The notes under the pieces are model-generated. The model did not search any database. It worked only from the letters and a program-made list of their open reading frames with translations, and was not told where the DNA came from. Shown here piece by piece: positions 35,926 through 44,098 of a DNA stretch of 64,000 bases. The translations under genes were made by a program, and so were the position numbers. The DNA is from a virus, in IMG/VR virus record IMGVR_UViG_3300032236_001065, positions 1 to 64,000 of that record. The stretch is one strand, 5' to 3'. Numbering within the stretch: the stretch's first letter is position 1; every line of letters starts with the position of its first letter.

Positions 35926-37053
35926 ATGGCGGGTTCAGTACAGAAAAGAACTACAGGTAAACCAGTCACTGGTACAGTTGCCGCTGCCATAAAGAAAAAG
36001 CCTGAAATTTGGATTGGTCCTAATGACCCAAGAAATGATCCAGACTATATAAGAAACTATCCTGGGACTATTCATCAGCTTACAGCAGCTCAGTTCGCCG
36101 TATGGCTCAAAACACAATATTCTGAGGCGGGAGTGGCAGGAGTTGTTTCTTCAGCAGACCTATATGCAGGAGATATACCAGACTCCAGTCAAGTTAATGG
36201 ACAACTTGACAACACCCTTTTACCTCCATCAAATATAAAGTGGGATGGAACTTTTACAACAGTAAATACAGATATTGGAATTTTGCAGGATATAGAGATT
36301 ACATTTGATCCAGCTCCAGAAGATCCATTTGATGGAAGTTTTGTATATCATGTTTATTATGAAGCAGAGGGTTCTGTTGCAACACCTCCAACAGCTGCCA
36401 CAGCTCCAGCCGCAAGTGCATCGGTAATTCAAACAGTTGCCAATAAAGCTATTGTTACGTCAACAACAACTCCTGTAAACGGAGTAGTTACCGCTGCTAC
36501 TGGAAATGGAACTACAATTACTTATACATGTGCAAATAATTTCTCAGCTGGTCAATCAGTAACAGTCACAGGCCTTGGAGTAAAATCTGGAGTATCATTA
36601 AATATTTCAGGATTAACTATTTTGACTGCAACAAGTACATATTTTACAGTAAGCAGCAACAAGGTCGGTGTGTCTTCAGGAAAGGGGTCTGCAACATCTA
36701 CAGTAAAGAAGATTACAACTCCAGTTAAAACATCCAGCACACTTCAATTTAAATTTCCTGCAAAGACAAACGCATCTTCATATACCATTACAGTTACTGG
36801 ATCAAATTTGCCAAACAGCTCTGGACAAACACAGATGACATATACAGGCATACCAGCTACAGGTGGATCAAAGGCTTACACATCTGGAACAGTACATGGT
36901 AGCTACGCTTTGGTAAAATCAGGCAGCAATATAACATTTACATTAACTCAAACAAACGGCAGATCGTACAGTGGTTCATATTCTGCTAAAATACAAGTAC
37001 ACTATGCAAAATCATCTTCCGTGGAGGTAATCAGTGAATCAGTCACAATTTAA
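35926..37053 (+). CDS. Minor tail protein, beta-rich, repeat-like C-terminus
   Basis: 375 residues behind a good promoter (TGCTATAAT) and a TAGGAG site. The N-terminus is basic (QKRTTGKPVTGTVAAAIKKKP), followed by IWIGPNDPRNDPDYIRNYPGTIHQL and a beta domain (DIEITFDPAPEDPFDGSFVYHVYYEAEG). The rest is Ser/Thr-rich with Ig-like strands (TITYTCANNFSAGQSVTVTGLG; SYTITVTGSNLPNSSG). It looks like an elongated tail-tip protein of stacked beta domains. It overlaps the next gene by 20 bases. Exact role is unknown. Confidence 0.6.
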   Translation: MAGSVQKRTTGKPVTGTVAAAIKKKPEIWIGPNDPRNDPDYIRNYPGTIHQLTAAQFAVWLKTQYSEAGVAGVVSSADLYAGDIPDSSQVNGQLDNTLLPPSNIKWDGTFTTVNTDIGILQDIEITFDPAPEDPFDGSFVYHVYYEAEGSVATPPTAATAPAASASVIQTVANKAIVTSTTTPVNGVVTAATGNGTTITYTCANNFSAGQSVTVTGLGVKSGVSLNISGLTILTATSTYFTVSSNKVGVSSGKGSATSTVKKITTPVKTSSTLQFKFPAKTNASSYTITVTGSNLPNSSGQTQMTYTGIPATGGSKAYTSGTVHGSYALVKSGSNITFTLTQTNGRSYSGSYSAKIQVHYAKSSSVEVISESVTI

Positions 37054-37969
37054 AGGTACATATGTTTTTAAGCAAAACGGTATTGAGATTGGAAGATCTT
37101 CAAATCTTATAACCAACAATGGAAGAAAGATGCTGATGCAATATTTGGCGGCTTCAAGAGTGGACTGGTCTGCAGATATAGCCATAGGTGCATTACCAAC
37201 AACTCCTACAGCTACAGATACACAACTTAACTTTGAAACAGGTAGATATCCAGTTATTTTAAAAAGCTATATAGCAGCTAATGCAACCACTGGAGATCCT
37301 GATCTTATTGTGATTAGAGGAACAATTCCAGAAAATACATATGCCAACATATATGAAATTGGCACATATGCTACAACCAACAGAAATTCCCCGTCCTCAA
37401 ATAAAAATAACTTGATTCTTACTGATATGTCAGATGTAGCCAATTGGACAACACCAGCGGGATCTATATCTACAAATGTCTTTACACCACAAGGTGCTGC
37501 ATCTCCAAGAATTGGTCAATATTCAGTTACTATATCAAATAGCACTTTGTATCAGAATACAGGACTTGCTATACCATTCAGTAACTATAGCTCTATAGAC
37601 TCTTTGCAGATACTTGTATACAACACAGTAGCGGGTAATGTTTCAGTTACATTAACCGACGTAGCTGGATATACACAAACAATTAACTTTACACTAACCA
37701 ATAACACAGGATATTCTGTTTTATCAACTAATTTTGATACAAGTGTAGGCACGGGAACAGATAAAACAATATCTAACTTTAATTACATTTCATCAATAGC
37801 AATAAGAACTGATTCAACTGCAGCACTTACACTTGATGCAATTAAAACTTCAAGTGCAGCAGAAATATCTATGGAAGAATCAATAGTTAGTAAATCAGTG
37901 TTAACTACACCAATAGCAAAGCTTTATAACGTACCATTGGATATAGAATATTACGTTGAACTACTATAA
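37034..37969 (+). CDS. Minor tail / baseplate protein
   Basis: 311 residues, start GTG chosen because GGAGGT lies five bases upstream. The N-terminus (GTYVFKQNGIEIGRSSNLITNNGRKMLMQYLA) with a following IAIGALPTTPT resembles tail-tip proteins in which a GxxxLITNxGR segment precedes a beta domain. A second beta-rich half (LQILVYNTVAGNVSVTLTDVAGYTQTINFTLTN) looks carbohydrate-binding-module-like. Found between other tail-tip genes. Function is inferred from position. Confidence 0.6.
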   Translation: MNQSQFKGTYVFKQNGIEIGRSSNLITNNGRKMLMQYLAASRVDWSADIAIGALPTTPTATDTQLNFETGRYPVILKSYIAANATTGDPDLIVIRGTIPENTYANIYEIGTYATTNRNSPSSNKNNLILTDMSDVANWTTPAGSISTNVFTPQGAASPRIGQYSVTISNSTLYQNTGLAIPFSNYSSIDSLQILVYNTVAGNVSVTLTDVAGYTQTINFTLTNNTGYSVLSTNFDTSVGTGTDKTISNFNYISSIAIRTDSTAALTLDAIKTSSAAEISMEESIVSKSVLTTPIAKLYNVPLDIEYYVELL

Positions 37970-37986
37970 GATAGGAGGTTGAATAA

Positions 37987-39159
37987 ATGGCGGGTTCTCA
38001 GTCATTAATAGTAAAAGGCTTACAGCCAAACACTATTTATAAATTACAAGTCTATGCAGTTAAAACTGTTAATGGAACTGTAACACATTCACCTTCTACT
38101 ACAACAACAATTACAACTGGTGCAAATAGCACAGGTGGAAATAATTTTAAAGTTACAAATGGTGGAACCGATATGCAGCTTGCAGGCGGAACCATCTACG
38201 CTGGAACTTTTGATGATGGCCTAGGACAGCTAGACCCGTTGACTGGATCTTCAGATGGAGTTACTCCATCCGCATTAACGGCATCAAACTATGGAGTAGC
38301 ATTAAATCAGTTTGGAATAATGGCTTATAATGGTGGAACTCCAGAGTTTTATATTGACTCAAGAACTGGCAATGCATTTTTTGCAGGCACACTTACAATT
38401 GGATCTATTACTGATGCAGGCGGGGCTACACAAAGCTCTGTAGATAGTTTAAGTGGCTCTATAAGCAGTATATCTAGTTCATTGTCAAACTATATATTAC
38501 AAAGTGGATATACTCCACAAACATTTACATCCATAGGTCATGGAACAGTAAATACTGGAACTTTATATTCAAATAACCTTACAGTTCCATTGACTGGAAC
38601 ATATGTATATTCCACAACTGGATCATATATTGATTTATCAACAGGTGCAATTATTACTCCAAGTCTTGCCATATGGCCACCCGCAGTAGATTCTACAACT
38701 CCGACTGGACCAAATCACGATACAAATAACTGGTCCGCATATTTTGCAGGAACACTGATGAACTCTTTAGATGGACAAAATGGAATTGTTATACAAAGCT
38801 ACACTAATCCTCCATCTAATATAAGTGGTGGAACACCTATCGGTGGTACGGATGCGGCATATTCTATTAACTTTAATAAAGCTGGAACAACATATGCAAG
38901 TATGGGTTTATTCGGAACTAATAATTTTTCAATTTCTTTGGCAAATTCCAGCGGAGCTGTTGCGGGTTATTTAGATCTTGGTGTTTACGCCACAGCAATT
39001 GGAGGATACAATAGTATTCAGCTAAACGGATCAGATAATAGAATATGGCTACAAAGTTCTACTCCATATAATCAAAGCGGCTTAAGAAATATAATTGCTG
39101 TATCATCAACAGCAAGTGCACCTTCAGGCAATAATGGTGATATTTATGTTACATACTAG
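37987..39159 (+). CDS. Tail fibre protein with partial FN3 and fibre domain
   Basis: 390 residues, AGGAGG upstream. The start (SLIVKGLQPNTIYKLQVYAVKTVNG) is the C-terminal half of a fibronectin type III domain. A linker leads to a tail-fibre segment (GQLDPLTGSSDGV...ALNQFGIMAYNGGTPEFYIDSRTGNAFFAGTLTIGSI), a pattern seen in central tail fibre proteins, then a Ser-rich helix (SSVDSLSGSISSISSSLSNYI) that could trimerise. The remainder is beta-rich with a C-terminal region like those after fibre shafts. Likely part of the tail tip. Confidence 0.65.
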   Translation: MAGSQSLIVKGLQPNTIYKLQVYAVKTVNGTVTHSPSTTTTITTGANSTGGNNFKVTNGGTDMQLAGGTIYAGTFDDGLGQLDPLTGSSDGVTPSALTASNYGVALNQFGIMAYNGGTPEFYIDSRTGNAFFAGTLTIGSITDAGGATQSSVDSLSGSISSISSSLSNYILQSGYTPQTFTSIGHGTVNTGTLYSNNLTVPLTGTYVYSTTGSYIDLSTGAIITPSLAIWPPAVDSTTPTGPNHDTNNWSAYFAGTLMNSLDGQNGIVIQSYTNPPSNISGGTPIGGTDAAYSINFNKAGTTYASMGLFGTNNFSISLANSSGAVAGYLDLGVYATAIGGYNSIQLNGSDNRIWLQSSTPYNQSGLRNIIAVSSTASAPSGNNGDIYVTY

Positions 39160-39167
39160 GAAATAAA

Positions 39168-40871
39168 ATGGCAATAAAAATAAAAGTTGGAAGTACATGG
39201 ACTTCATTAAAAGGCATGTTTATAAAAAAATCAGATAATTTGTGGTATCCAATAAAAAAGGGCTATATATACTTTAATAGTGGATGGAATTTGTTTTTTT
39301 CTTCATATAGTGGACCAACTCAGCTCACCTCTCCAACCTTGTCTGGAACAGGTGCTGCTTTGACAAATTTAACTGGCACTTCAGGAACCTATCAATCTGG
39401 CACTTATATTTCAAAGATATCTTATGTTGGAGCAATACTACAACAGTATATACCATCTGGCGGAGTTGTTAACGGATTAACAACTTCAAGCCTTGGAGAT
39501 GCTGGTAATTCTCCATATACAATTACACAGTCTGATGCCACAAATCCATCATATTATTTTTATTATGTTGATGCCGTAACTGGAAATGATTCTCAAGTTT
39601 ATTATTATTATAGTGCTTCTATAAAAGCATATATACCTACTGTAACTGACAATTTTAATAGATCCGTATCAAGCGGCCTAGGAACAATGTCAAGTGGATT
39701 CACATATGGATTAAACAACCTAGACTCACACTGGAAGACACAACAAATAAGTGGTAGTAATTATGGAGCAATTGTTTCAGCATTGCCAGCATCTAATGCT
39801 ACTCCTTCAAATTATCCGCTTGAAGCAATTGAACTTACAGGTAAAACTGATATTACGGCACAAATTGATATACCGTATCAAGGAACAGGTCCAGGTATTG
39901 CTTTTTGGGCCGCAAGCGGTTCACAATGGTGGGCAGCATCAACAAGTCAAAGTTCGTCCAGTGGTACGGCTTATACGTGTAGTCCAGGGACATATACATA
40001 TTATAATTGTGGAACTTCAGGCACAACTACAGTAACAGATTGTTTTGGAACAACTTTGCTTTGGAATGGAACTACTCAAACTCAAGCACACAATATTGCA
40101 TATTCAAATTGTGGAAGCGGGTCATGTACCATTACAGATTTAGGTTGTTCACCTGTCACAAACTATGTATGTGATATTTCTAACTCGTATGGATATACGG
40201 GATCACAAACTACATATTCTGCAACTGCAGCAAACGTAGGCAAGCCATGTGCACTAGATTATTCAGCATATCCAACATTTTATTATTATCGTGTAGCTGC
40301 TCAAACAACTACAAATTGTCAATCATCTTGTACATATGAAACTTATTCTGCATCAACTTGTAGTGGTAGTGCAAGTTATTCTAATAACACAACTACAGGA
40401 ACATGTGGATGTAGTTCTGCACAAACTGGTTCAAATTGTAGTGGATCAACAATAAATACAGATTCTGGCGGGACAGGTTGTGGTTCTTGTGCGGTTGCCA
40501 CTGGAACGGTAACTACATACTATACTGATATAGTTATATATTCTGCAAGCGGATCTGCAGTCACATTAATGTGTAGTTCACCTTCAGCAAATGGTACTAG
40601 CTGCATCTCATCTTCAGGTTCAACACACATGTCTTCAAGTAATAATTCATATGCCACAATTGCTCCAGGCAGGATTAAGGTTGTAACATCGGGGAATAGT
40701 GTTGTAGTATCTGCATATGATAGTACTTTGACTAATTCACTAGGCACATTAACATACAATGCAACGTCTCCAACAAAAGCAGATGCTAATGGTTCAAGCT
40801 ATGCGGGAATCATAATGACACCGAGTACGACAAACTATGACCTTTGGGCAGATAATCTTTCTATACAGTAG
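39168..40871 (+). CDS. Tail tip / receptor-binding candidate with cysteine-rich insertion
   Basis: 567 residues. The N-terminus (IKIKVGSTWTSLKGMFIKKSDNLWYPIKKGYIYFNSGW) is an anchor type common to phage tail-tip proteins. A jelly-roll-like domain begins near 160 (DNFNRSVSSGLGTMSSG) and runs to GIAFWAASGSQWWAA near 255. It is then interrupted by about 210 residues (271-479) holding 18 cysteines, after which the fold resumes (APGRIKVVTSGNSVVVSAYDS...YDLWADNLSIQ). All cysteines of the protein lie in the insertion. As last large tail gene it is the best receptor-binding candidate. A strong promoter follows. Confidence 0.68.
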   Translation: MAIKIKVGSTWTSLKGMFIKKSDNLWYPIKKGYIYFNSGWNLFFSSYSGPTQLTSPTLSGTGAALTNLTGTSGTYQSGTYISKISYVGAILQQYIPSGGVVNGLTTSSLGDAGNSPYTITQSDATNPSYYFYYVDAVTGNDSQVYYYYSASIKAYIPTVTDNFNRSVSSGLGTMSSGFTYGLNNLDSHWKTQQISGSNYGAIVSALPASNATPSNYPLEAIELTGKTDITAQIDIPYQGTGPGIAFWAASGSQWWAASTSQSSSSGTAYTCSPGTYTYYNCGTSGTTTVTDCFGTTLLWNGTTQTQAHNIAYSNCGSGSCTITDLGCSPVTNYVCDISNSYGYTGSQTTYSATAANVGKPCALDYSAYPTFYYYRVAAQTTTNCQSSCTYETYSASTCSGSASYSNNTTTGTCGCSSAQTGSNCSGSTINTDSGGTGCGSCAVATGTVTTYYTDIVIYSASGSAVTLMCSSPSANGTSCISSSGSTHMSSSNNSYATIAPGRIKVVTSGNSVVVSAYDSTLTNSLGTLTYNATSPTKADANGSSYAGIIMTPSTTNYDLWADNLSIQ

Positions 40872-40897
40872 ACAGAAAAAGCCATATGGTGTATAAT
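40869..40897 (+). promoter_or_regulatory. Promoter after tail module
   Basis: TAGACA, 17 bases, TATAAT: one mismatch to the sigma-70 consensus at -35 and none at -10. It drives the small genes from 40916, whose leader carries AAAAAGGAG. Confidence 0.72.
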
Positions 40898-40915
40898 AAA
40901 TAAAAAGGAGAATAA

Positions 40916-41155
40916 ATGACCGATAATGCTTCACAAAATAATTTAACACCTATCAAGGTTGCTTATATTCTTGATGGAGAAGTTGTTGAACTTTTACATA
41001 CAGATGAAAGACTTTCTGCAATTTTTTTAAGTAATCCAATTGTTCTTGATGTTACTAAGCAGTTTAATGACGATCCTTCATCAGTAAGAATTGGCATGTC
41101 TTATGACGCAGCCACTGGCACTTTTTCAGAGCCAGCAACAATTGTGGGAGCTTAA
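40916..41155 (+). CDS. Small conserved hypothetical protein
   Basis: 79 residues, with AAAAAGGAG upstream and a TAGACA-17-TATAAT promoter. The sequence (IKVAYILDGEVVELLHTDERLSAIFLSNPIVLDVT) looks like a compact alpha/beta or all-beta domain, without Cys or catalytic motif. The pairing of a small beta protein with a zinc-ribbon protein just downstream repeats the arrangement at 12007/12348. I do not recognise a family with known function. Confidence 0.65.
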   Translation: MTDNASQNNLTPIKVAYILDGEVVELLHTDERLSAIFLSNPIVLDVTKQFNDDPSSVRIGMSYDAATGTFSEPATIVGA

Positions 41156-41158
41156 TAA

Positions 41159-41446
41159 ATGTCAGAAAAATCACCGTGGCAAATATGGAAAGAAAAAAAT
41201 GAAGGTGATTCTGTAAGACCTTGGGATTTAATTAATCCAAATATTAATAATGTTCCAGAAGACACATTTAATCATAGATTTGAAATATGCAAAAATTGTC
41301 CATCTTTAATTAAACTAACAAATCAGTGTAAAAAGTGTGGTTGTTTTATGAATGCAAAAGCTAAGCTTCCACATGCTACATGCCCAATTGGAAAGTGGGG
41401 AGCTTACCATGAAGTTCCAGATCTCGTGGAAGAACAGGGGGAATAA
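41159..41446 (+). CDS. Small zinc-ribbon protein (95 aa)
   Basis: 95 residues. After a polar N-terminus (PWQIWKEKNEGDSVRPWDLI) it carries FEICKNCPSLIKLTNQCKKCGCFMNAKAKLPHATCPIGKWG: two CxxC pairs and an extra CxC-type pair expected to bind zinc. It is a paralogue of the 59-residue gene at 12348. Proteins of this pattern are common in cyanophages and freshwater phages but have no assigned role. It abuts the next ATG with no gap. Confidence 0.72.
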   Translation: MSEKSPWQIWKEKNEGDSVRPWDLINPNINNVPEDTFNHRFEICKNCPSLIKLTNQCKKCGCFMNAKAKLPHATCPIGKWGAYHEVPDLVEEQGE

Positions 41447-41659
41447 ATGGAATTGACTAAAGAGGAAAAGATAGATATAATTAATCAACATTATAAGGCT
41501 TCTGTTGAAAATGCTTTTGATATTCAATTAAATTTGATTCAGGAAAAAGCTATAGCAAATCCAAATCAAGATGTAATAGATGCTTTAAATAACAATCTTG
41601 AAATAGAAAAAGCTAAACAACAAGCATTAAATGCACAAATAGATTTGCTTAATCAATAA
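41447..41659 (+). CDS. Small coiled-coil protein
   Basis: 70 residues, AGGGGGA upstream. It is almost entirely helical and charged, with a heptad-like C-terminal half (DVIDALNNNLEIEKAKQQALNAQIDLLNQ). No known family recognised. It sits in a run of small genes after the tail module, alongside another coiled-coil protein, and might be a virion accessory or chaperone; this is only suggested by position. Confidence 0.6.
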   Translation: MELTKEEKIDIINQHYKASVENAFDIQLNLIQEKAIANPNQDVIDALNNNLEIEKAKQQALNAQIDLLNQ

Positions 41660-41673
41660 AAAAGGATGTAAAA

Positions 41674-41862
41674 ATGGATAAGGCAGAATTAATCATTACT
41701 GCTCTAAAACAACGTATTGGTCAAATGGCAGCAGATCATGCTATTGAGGTTGCACTTTTGAGATCAGAATTGACGGAGCTAACAGATGCTATTACTGAAT
41801 ATAAGGAAAAAGAAAAGGCTCGTGATGAATATTCTAAAGGTATTTCAGAAATCGCCAAGTAA
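41674..41862 (+). CDS. Small coiled-coil protein
   Basis: 62 residues, AAAGGATG upstream. A single long amphipathic helix is predicted by eye (LIITALKQRIGQMAADHAIEVALLRSELTELTDAITEYKEKEKARDEY). It overlaps the next gene by 38 bases in another frame. Unknown function; small coiled coils in this position may be chaperones or lysis accessory proteins. Confidence 0.55.
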   Translation: MDKAELIITALKQRIGQMAADHAIEVALLRSELTELTDAITEYKEKEKARDEYSKGISEIAK

Positions 41863-42214
41863 AAATTACAGCCCTTCGGTTCCAAGCGGTCTAATTGCCC
41901 AAACTGAAAAAGGTTATTTTTATATAAAAGGGTCAAAGAAATTTAAATTTGTATCTGATAGAGCTATGTTGTCATGGACATTGCCAGTTATAAAAACAAC
42001 AGATGACAAGATTTCAGGTATCCCTACAAGCGGCTTGCTGGGCTTTAGAGACGGTACTTTGGTCAAGAACATAGCAGATGGTAAAATATATCTTATAAGC
42101 GATTCAAAACGCCGTCACATAACTGATCCAGATGTGCTAGAATGGCTTGATACAGAGATTGTACGGGCGGGAGAGAAAGAAATTTCTATCCATCCAGAAG
42201 GAGATAAACTATGA
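41825..42214 (+). CDS. Conserved hypothetical protein with KRRHITDP motif
   Basis: 129 residues. The frame is open from 41786, but I choose the ATG at 41825, preceded by AAAAGG. The core (GLIAQTEKGYFYIKGSKKFKFVSDRAML...GTLVKNIADGKIYLISDSKRRHITDPDVLEWL) holds two short repeats of a small beta motif (YF/YIKG-KKFKFVSD and IYLISD-KRRHITDP). Similar repeats occur in secreted and phage proteins of actinobacteria. Role unknown. It overlaps the following gene by four bases. Confidence 0.6.
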   Translation: MNILKVFQKSPSKNYSPSVPSGLIAQTEKGYFYIKGSKKFKFVSDRAMLSWTLPVIKTTDDKISGIPTSGLLGFRDGTLVKNIADGKIYLISDSKRRHITDPDVLEWLDTEIVRAGEKEISIHPEGDKL

Positions 42215-42627
42215 CAAGCTTAGTATTACCTACAGATAATGCGGTTATTGACTATAGCCTTATTTCTCAAATGATGACTGCAATCAATAATCTTCAAACA
42301 CAGGTTAACAAGCTTACGCCTCCACAGACTGTTGATACAAATTCTAAGACCCCTGTCACCCCGAGACTTGCATACAAGGTTATTACAATTGGAGATGCAG
42401 GTTTTCCTGCAGGATCTAATATCACTGTTAATGCAACTGACCTAGGCCTTACAACAATTCTTTCAATCACTGGAACTCCATATACAGCGGGCGGTACACA
42501 GAGATACTGTTGGCTATCATCATTTAATGGATCAAAAGCAGTATTTACTTTGAATGCAGCAACAACTGCAGCAAGTGGTAGCAATTCAATTAAATTTCAA
42601 CTATATGTAATAGCAGTAGGGTATTAA
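42211..42627 (+). CDS. Small structural-type protein
   Basis: 138 residues, AAGGAG upstream and ATGA overlap. A helical start (YSLISQMMTAINNLQTQVNKLTPPQ) that could trimerise is followed by a beta-rich region (KVITIGDAGFPAGSNITVNATDLGLTTILSITG...IKFQLYVIAVGY). A short coiled coil plus a beta head is the plan of small trimeric virion proteins. Function inferred only from architecture. Confidence 0.58.
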   Translation: MTSLVLPTDNAVIDYSLISQMMTAINNLQTQVNKLTPPQTVDTNSKTPVTPRLAYKVITIGDAGFPAGSNITVNATDLGLTTILSITGTPYTAGGTQRYCWLSSFNGSKAVFTLNAATTAASGSNSIKFQLYVIAVGY

Positions 42628-42887
42628 TGTACAACCCTATCCAAGCTTGGCATAGGAGAGAAAAAAAGATTAGTAAAGAAGGGTATGTTTTGGTAAAAGT
42701 GCCAGAGCATCCAAAAAACTTCAAAGGCTGGTATTATGAGCATAGACTCATAATAGAAAAACAATTAAATAGACTTATTAATGATTGGGAAACCATTCAT
42801 CATATAAATGAAGATAAAACTGATAATAGATTAGTTAATCTTTTTTTATGTTCAAGATTAGAGCATAATAAAGCTCATGTAGCTTGA
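42627..42887 (+). CDS. HNH endonuclease (homing type)
   Basis: 86 residues, TAATG overlap. It contains WYYEHRLIIEKQLNRL followed by IHHINEDKTDNRLVNLFLCSRLEHNKAH, the H-H...N...H pattern of HNH_3-type endonucleases common in phages. The two adjacent His, the Asn in DNRLVNL and the last His match the metal-binding and catalytic places. Short free-standing HNH genes are usually selfish homing nucleases. A TTGACA promoter overlaps its end. Confidence 0.8.
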   Translation: MYNPIQAWHRREKKISKEGYVLVKVPEHPKNFKGWYYEHRLIIEKQLNRLINDWETIHHINEDKTDNRLVNLFLCSRLEHNKAHVA

Positions 42888-42913
42888 CAAAAAACAATAT
42901 CTAACGGTACAAT
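42884..42913 (+). promoter_or_regulatory. Promoter of metallophosphoesterase operon
   Basis: TTGACA (perfect), 18 bases, TACAAT, starting at the very end of the HNH gene. It lies 25 bases before the ATG at 42939 and may start an early transcript running into the replication genes. Confidence 0.75.
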
Positions 42914-42938
42914 TAACTAAACCTAGACAAAGGATTAT

Positions 42939-43694
42939 ATGGCTAACGACTTAAAATGGATGATGGTGTCAGATGTACACTTTCCCCGCCACGATGAACG
43001 CAAGGTAGAATTATTTTTAAAAGTTATGAAATGGTGGAAGCCAGATGCAGTTGATCTGCTTGGTGACATTGATGATGCTGATTCAACAAGCCGCTGGGCT
43101 GATGGATTACCCGATGAGGGCGTTTCAATTATGGACGGCGGAGTTACAGGAACCCGTCAGTTCCTAGCAGACATTAGAGCAATTGTTCCAGATGCAGAAT
43201 GTCATTTCCATGATGGTAATCATGGCTGGACAAGACATGGAGACTATATTGCAAAGAAAGCTCCAACACTACTAGATTTCGTTACACCAGATTCACTCTA
43301 TGAATATAATAAGCATGGCTTTAACTGGCATCATTATAATGAACCGCCAGTCAAGCGTTTTGGTGATATGTATGGTCATCATGGCGAGTCCATTTCCAAG
43401 CACTCTGGAGAATCTGTTCGTAACGATGTCAACAACTGGGGTATCTCTCTAGTTCGTGGACATTCTCACCGCATGGGTGCTTATTATCAGACATACAATC
43501 TAAGTGGTCAAGAACTACGAGGATATGAAATCGGACACCTATGTGATGAAGAAAAAATGGATTATTCAATCCAAAAGAATTGGCAGGCAGGATTTGCAGT
43601 GGCACATGTTGTCAATGATTATCCACATATGCAGCTAATACAAATTACACGAGATTATACTTGTGTAGTAGACGGTAAAATTTTTACCGCTTAA
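42939..43694 (+). CDS. Metallophosphoesterase (calcineurin-like)
   Basis: 251 residues. Metal-binding motifs occur in order: SDVHFPRHD (Asp12, His14), LLGDIDDAD near 40, DGNHGWTRHGD near 91, and GHSHRMG near 179, with further His in MYGHHGES. These are the calcineurin-like phosphoesterase signature. The substrate may be nucleic acid, a nucleotide or a protein phosphate; the sequence does not decide. It has its own near-consensus promoter, so it may begin an early or middle operon that continues into the replication genes. Confidence 0.85.
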   Translation: MANDLKWMMVSDVHFPRHDERKVELFLKVMKWWKPDAVDLLGDIDDADSTSRWADGLPDEGVSIMDGGVTGTRQFLADIRAIVPDAECHFHDGNHGWTRHGDYIAKKAPTLLDFVTPDSLYEYNKHGFNWHHYNEPPVKRFGDMYGHHGESISKHSGESVRNDVNNWGISLVRGHSHRMGAYYQTYNLSGQELRGYEIGHLCDEEKMDYSIQKNWQAGFAVAHVVNDYPHMQLIQITRDYTCVVDGKIFTA

Positions 43695-43710
43695 CCTATA
43701 AGGAGAAATA

Positions 43711-43890
43711 ATGAACGCAAAGCGTAAGGCTCTTGTTGAGCACTATGTATATGCAACTGCTGCAGCAGCAGTGGCAATTTGGCAGGGTGGAAACCACGAT
43801 GTCAAGAAGGTAGCATGGGCAGCACTTGTTGGTGTACTTGGTCCAGTTCTAAAGGCTACTATTGATCACTTCAACGCACCAGCAAAGTAA
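43711..43890 (+). CDS. Small membrane protein, second holin candidate (59 aa)
   Basis: 59 residues, with AAGGAG well placed upstream. Hydrophobic segments about residues 12-24 (YVYATAAAAVAIW) and 33-49 (VAWAALVGVLGPVLKAT) are separated by a short polar turn and flanked by charged ends (MNAKRKALVEH; FNAPAK). This is compatible with a two-segment holin, though no lysin is nearby. The C-ending codons stand out from its neighbours and suggest high expression. A small virion membrane-associated protein is another possibility. Confidence 0.58.
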   Translation: MNAKRKALVEHYVYATAAAAVAIWQGGNHDVKKVAWAALVGVLGPVLKATIDHFNAPAK

Positions 43891-43912
43891 GTTAGTATAA
43901 GAAAACTTAATA

Positions 43913-44098
43913 ATGTTGAATTGTAAAAAGTGTGCAGGACGAGTATTCGTTGATAGGGTTTATTCCCAGAACCTAAGAGTTGAATTGTTCTGCATACTCT
44001 GTGGGAAAAGATGGATGGTCAAAAGGGAAAATAGGTTCGCTTCATGGGTAGCAAAAAAAGAGGAAGCTCTGCAGCACGGTTACGGTATTTCTATCTAA
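43913..44098 (+). CDS. Small zinc-ribbon protein
   Basis: 61 residues. CKKCAGRVFVDRVYSQNLRVELFCILCGKRWMV is a two-knuckle zinc ribbon of the type found in phage regulators of transcription or replication. It overlaps the next gene by 55 bases in a different frame. Function unknown; DNA or RNA contact is plausible for this fold. Confidence 0.62.
   Translation: MLNCKKCAGRVFVDRVYSQNLRVELFCILCGKRWMVKRENRFASWVAKKEEALQHGYGISI

Noticed and set aside
39168-40871. Diversity-generating retroelement acting on the cysteine-rich tail gene
   Set aside because: No reverse transcriptase gene and no template/variable repeat pair were found in the window.
41786-41824. Upstream extension of the 41825 gene
   Set aside because: The extra residues lie over the coiled-coil gene and have no ribosome site, whereas 41825 does.
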